Below are positions 58,222-60,000 of a stretch of 60,000 nt of DNA, one piece after another; positions within the stretch are counted from its first letter, which is position 1, and every line of letters begins with the position of its first letter. The translations under genes were made by a program, and so were the position numbers. The DNA is from Membranipora membranacea (Eukaryota > Bryozoa > Gymnolaemata > Cheilostomatida > Membraniporidae), in assembly GCA_914767715.1 (NCBI GenBank), contig OU612067.1, positions 21,180,162 to 21,240,161 of the forward strand, written 5' to 3'. Below the pieces are notes generated by a model. It was not told the DNA's origin. It did not search any database and worked only from the letters and a program-made list of their open reading frames with translations.

Positions 58222-60000
58222 TTAGAGTAGGTTAGGAGGAAATCCATTTTTTGAACGGGCCGTAAAAAAAGCAAAGGGTCCCTCCTTTGTTACTTTTTTT
58301 AATTTCAAAGCCGGTCTCATTTCCGTTCTATTTATTGTACGATCTTCACATTCTGGAATTTGAATGAAGCCAATGAGGCCATCCACTGGTCCGAGTTTGA
58401 AAGAAATCCGATGGCTATTTAAATTTTTTACCCCGCGTTTGGCATGTTTTTTGATGACAAAAGTTGCGCTCGTAAAAAATGTCGCTGACGCCAAACTAAA
58501 GGGGGCAGCCCCAAACGAGTTTCAGTTCCAAAGTCAGCATGAAATTCCCCACGGTTTAGAGTAGGTTATGAGGAAATCTAATTTTTGAACTGGCCGTAAA
58601 AAAAGCAAAGGGTCCCCCCTTTGTTCCTTTTTTTAATTTTAAAGTCGCTCTCATTTCTGTTCCATTTATCGTAGGATCTTCATATTCTGGAATTTGAATG
58701 AGGCCAATGAGGCCATCAACTGGTCCGTGTTTGAAAGAATTCCGATGGCTATTTAAATTTTTTACCATGCGTTTGGCATGTTTTTTAATGACAAAAGTGA
58801 CCCTCGTTAAAAATGTCGCTGACGCCAAACTAAAGGGGGCAGCCCGAAACGGGTTTCAGTTCCTAAGTCAGCATGAAATTCCCCGCGGTTTAGAGTAGGT
58901 TATGAGGAAATCTATTTTTTGAACTGGCCGTAAAAAAAGCAAAGGGTCCTCCCTTTGTTACTTTTTTTAATTTTAAAATCGCTCTCATTTCCGTTCTATT
59001 TATCGTAGGATCTTCATATTCTGGAATTTGAATAAGGCCAATGAGGCCATCGACTGGTCCGAGTTTGAAAGAATTCCGATGGCTATTTAAATTTTTTACC
59101 CTGCGTTTGGCATGTTTTTTAATGACAAAAGTGGCCCCCGTTAGAAATGTCGCTGACGCCAAACTAAAAGGGGCAGCCCAAAACGGGTTTCAGTTCCAAA
59201 GTCAGCATGAAATTCCCTACGGTTTAGAGTAGGTTATGAGGAAATTTATTTTTTGAACTGGCCGTAAAAAAAGCAAAGGGTCCCCCCTTTGTTACTTTTT
59301 TTAATTTTAAATTCGCTCTCATTTCCGTTCTATTTATCGTAGGATCTTCATATTCTGGAATTTGAATGAGGCCAATGAGGCCATCAACTGGTCCGAGTTT
59401 GAAAGAATTCCGATGGCTATTTAAATTTCTTACCCTGCGTTTGACATGTTTTTTAATGACAAAAGTGGCCCCCGTTAAAAGTGTCGCTGACGCCAAACTA
59501 AAAGGGGCAGCCCGAAACGGGTTTCAGTTCCTAAGTCAGCATGAAATTCCCCACGGTTTAGAGTAGGTTATGAGGAAATCTAATTTTTGAACTGGCCGTA
59601 AAAAAAGCAAAGGGTCCCCCCTTTGTTACTTTTTTTAATTTTAAAATCGCTTTCATTTCCGTTCTATTTATTGTAGGATCTTCATATTCTGGAATTTGAA
59701 TGAGGCCAATGAGGCCATCAACTGGTCCGAGTTTGAAAGAATTCCGATGGCTATTTAAATTTTTTACCCTGCGTTTGGCATGTTTTTTAATGACAAAAGT
59801 GGCCCCCGTTAAAAATGTCGCTGACGTCAAACTAAAAGGGGCAGCCCGAAACGGGTTTCAGTTCCAAAGTCAGCATGAAATTCCCCACGGTTTAGAGTAG
59901 GTTATGAGGAAATCTATCTTTTGAACTGGCCGTAAAAAAAGCAAAGGGTCCTCCCTTTGTTACTTTTTCAAATTTTAAAATCGCTCTCATTTCCGTTCTA
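58222..60000. repeat. 12-mer higher-order repeat, copy 2 (partial)
   Basis: G, C, D, E and the GACGTCAAAC unit in the same order as 54216-55885 at a shift of 4006 bp, then the part-unit at the edge. Private changes include AAGCCGGTCTC (58310) and GTTCCTTTTTTT (58623). Confidence 0.87.
59892..60000 (+). repeat. partial monomer at right edge
   Basis: The last 109 bases are the first third of another unit (TTAGAGTAGG, quasi-palindrome, AAAATCGCTCTC), with the T-tract variant CTTTTTCAAATTTT. The array continues past the right edge. Confidence 0.95.

Larger units (their letters stand above)
1..60000. repeat. 334-bp satellite array, head to tail, whole window
   Basis: The same 334-bp unit follows itself without a break from end to end, always in one orientation. 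Using TTAGAGTAGG as unit start there are 179 complete units (161 to 59891) plus a part-unit at each edge. Unit length is 334 bp in most copies, 333 bp in many copies between 29.5 and 54 kb (mostly one A lost from the A-tract near offset 43), and 326, 330, 332, 335 or 336 bp in a few. No interspersed element, inversion or unique spacer was seen, so there is no other intergenic stretch to describe. Units fall into recurring types (a-f, B-G below) that repeat in multi-unit blocks, the hallmark of higher-order satellite organisation. This organisation is known from eukaryotic centromeric and heterochromatic satellites; the chromosomal location here is inference. I do not recognise the family by name. 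Confidence 0.98.

Noticed and set aside
1-60000. CRISPR array or bacterial repeat system
   Set aside because: Repeats are 334 bp with no short repeat/unique spacer alternation, no leader and no cas genes.
1-60000. Transposable element, rDNA spacer, tRNA or other RNA gene hidden in the array
   Set aside because: Every stretch can be assigned to a unit with indels of at most 8 bp. No insertion, target-site duplication, terminal repeat or tRNA-like fold was found.

Overview
The whole 60 kb window is one uninterrupted head-to-tail satellite DNA array. I see no gene, RNA gene, transposon or unique sequence in it. The repeat unit is 334 bp and about 40% G+C (hand count on one unit). With the unit start set at TTAGAGTAGG, 179 complete units run from 161 to 59891, with part-units at 1-160 and 59892-60000. 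Unit lengths are 326-336 bp; summing every indel I placed gives a net change of -55 bp over 179 x 334, which matches the coordinates exactly. All units have the same orientation. Long monomer arrays with multimeric higher-order structure are typical of eukaryotic (peri)centromeric or other heterochromatic satellites. CpG is close to the level expected from base composition, so dense germline CpG methylation with strong depletion is not evident. I cannot name the species; an invertebrate or plant would both fit.

Layout. From 1 to about 31.2 kb the array mixes an 'A' family (markers TCATCTGG, AAAGTCGC, CCCTCG; cassette members a, b, c, d, e, f) with diverged types B, C, D, E, F, G. From about 31.2 kb to the end the A family is absent and units carry CATCAACTGG, AAAATCGC and CCCCCG, interleaved with C, D, E, F and G. 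Higher-order repeats seen are: a 17-mer (5.68 kb) at the left edge; a 6-mer (2004 bp) twice at 1497-5504; a 14-mer (4.68 kb) across 6842-14190; a 12-mer (4.0 kb) across 17193-24058; an 11-mer (3674 bp) across 24869-30545; a very young 21-mer (6995 bp) in tandem at about 34.0-48.0 kb; a 7-mer (2335 bp) in tandem at 45207-49876; and a 12-mer (4006 bp) from 54216 to the end. Nested 2-, 3-, 4- and 5-mers lie inside these.

How it works. The array evolves by unequal exchange between misaligned units. Several units are clear hybrids whose left and right halves belong to different types, and the higher-order shifts change by whole units exactly at those hybrids. Each unit carries a 37-bp quasi-palindrome, a second short palindrome, an EcoRI site in most copies, an ATTTAAAT site and phased A/T tracts. 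The unit length equals 2 x 167 bp, and its two halves show traces of common ancestry. Open frames of 60-110 codons recur once per unit on both strands, but they are by-products of the repeat and I do not call them genes.
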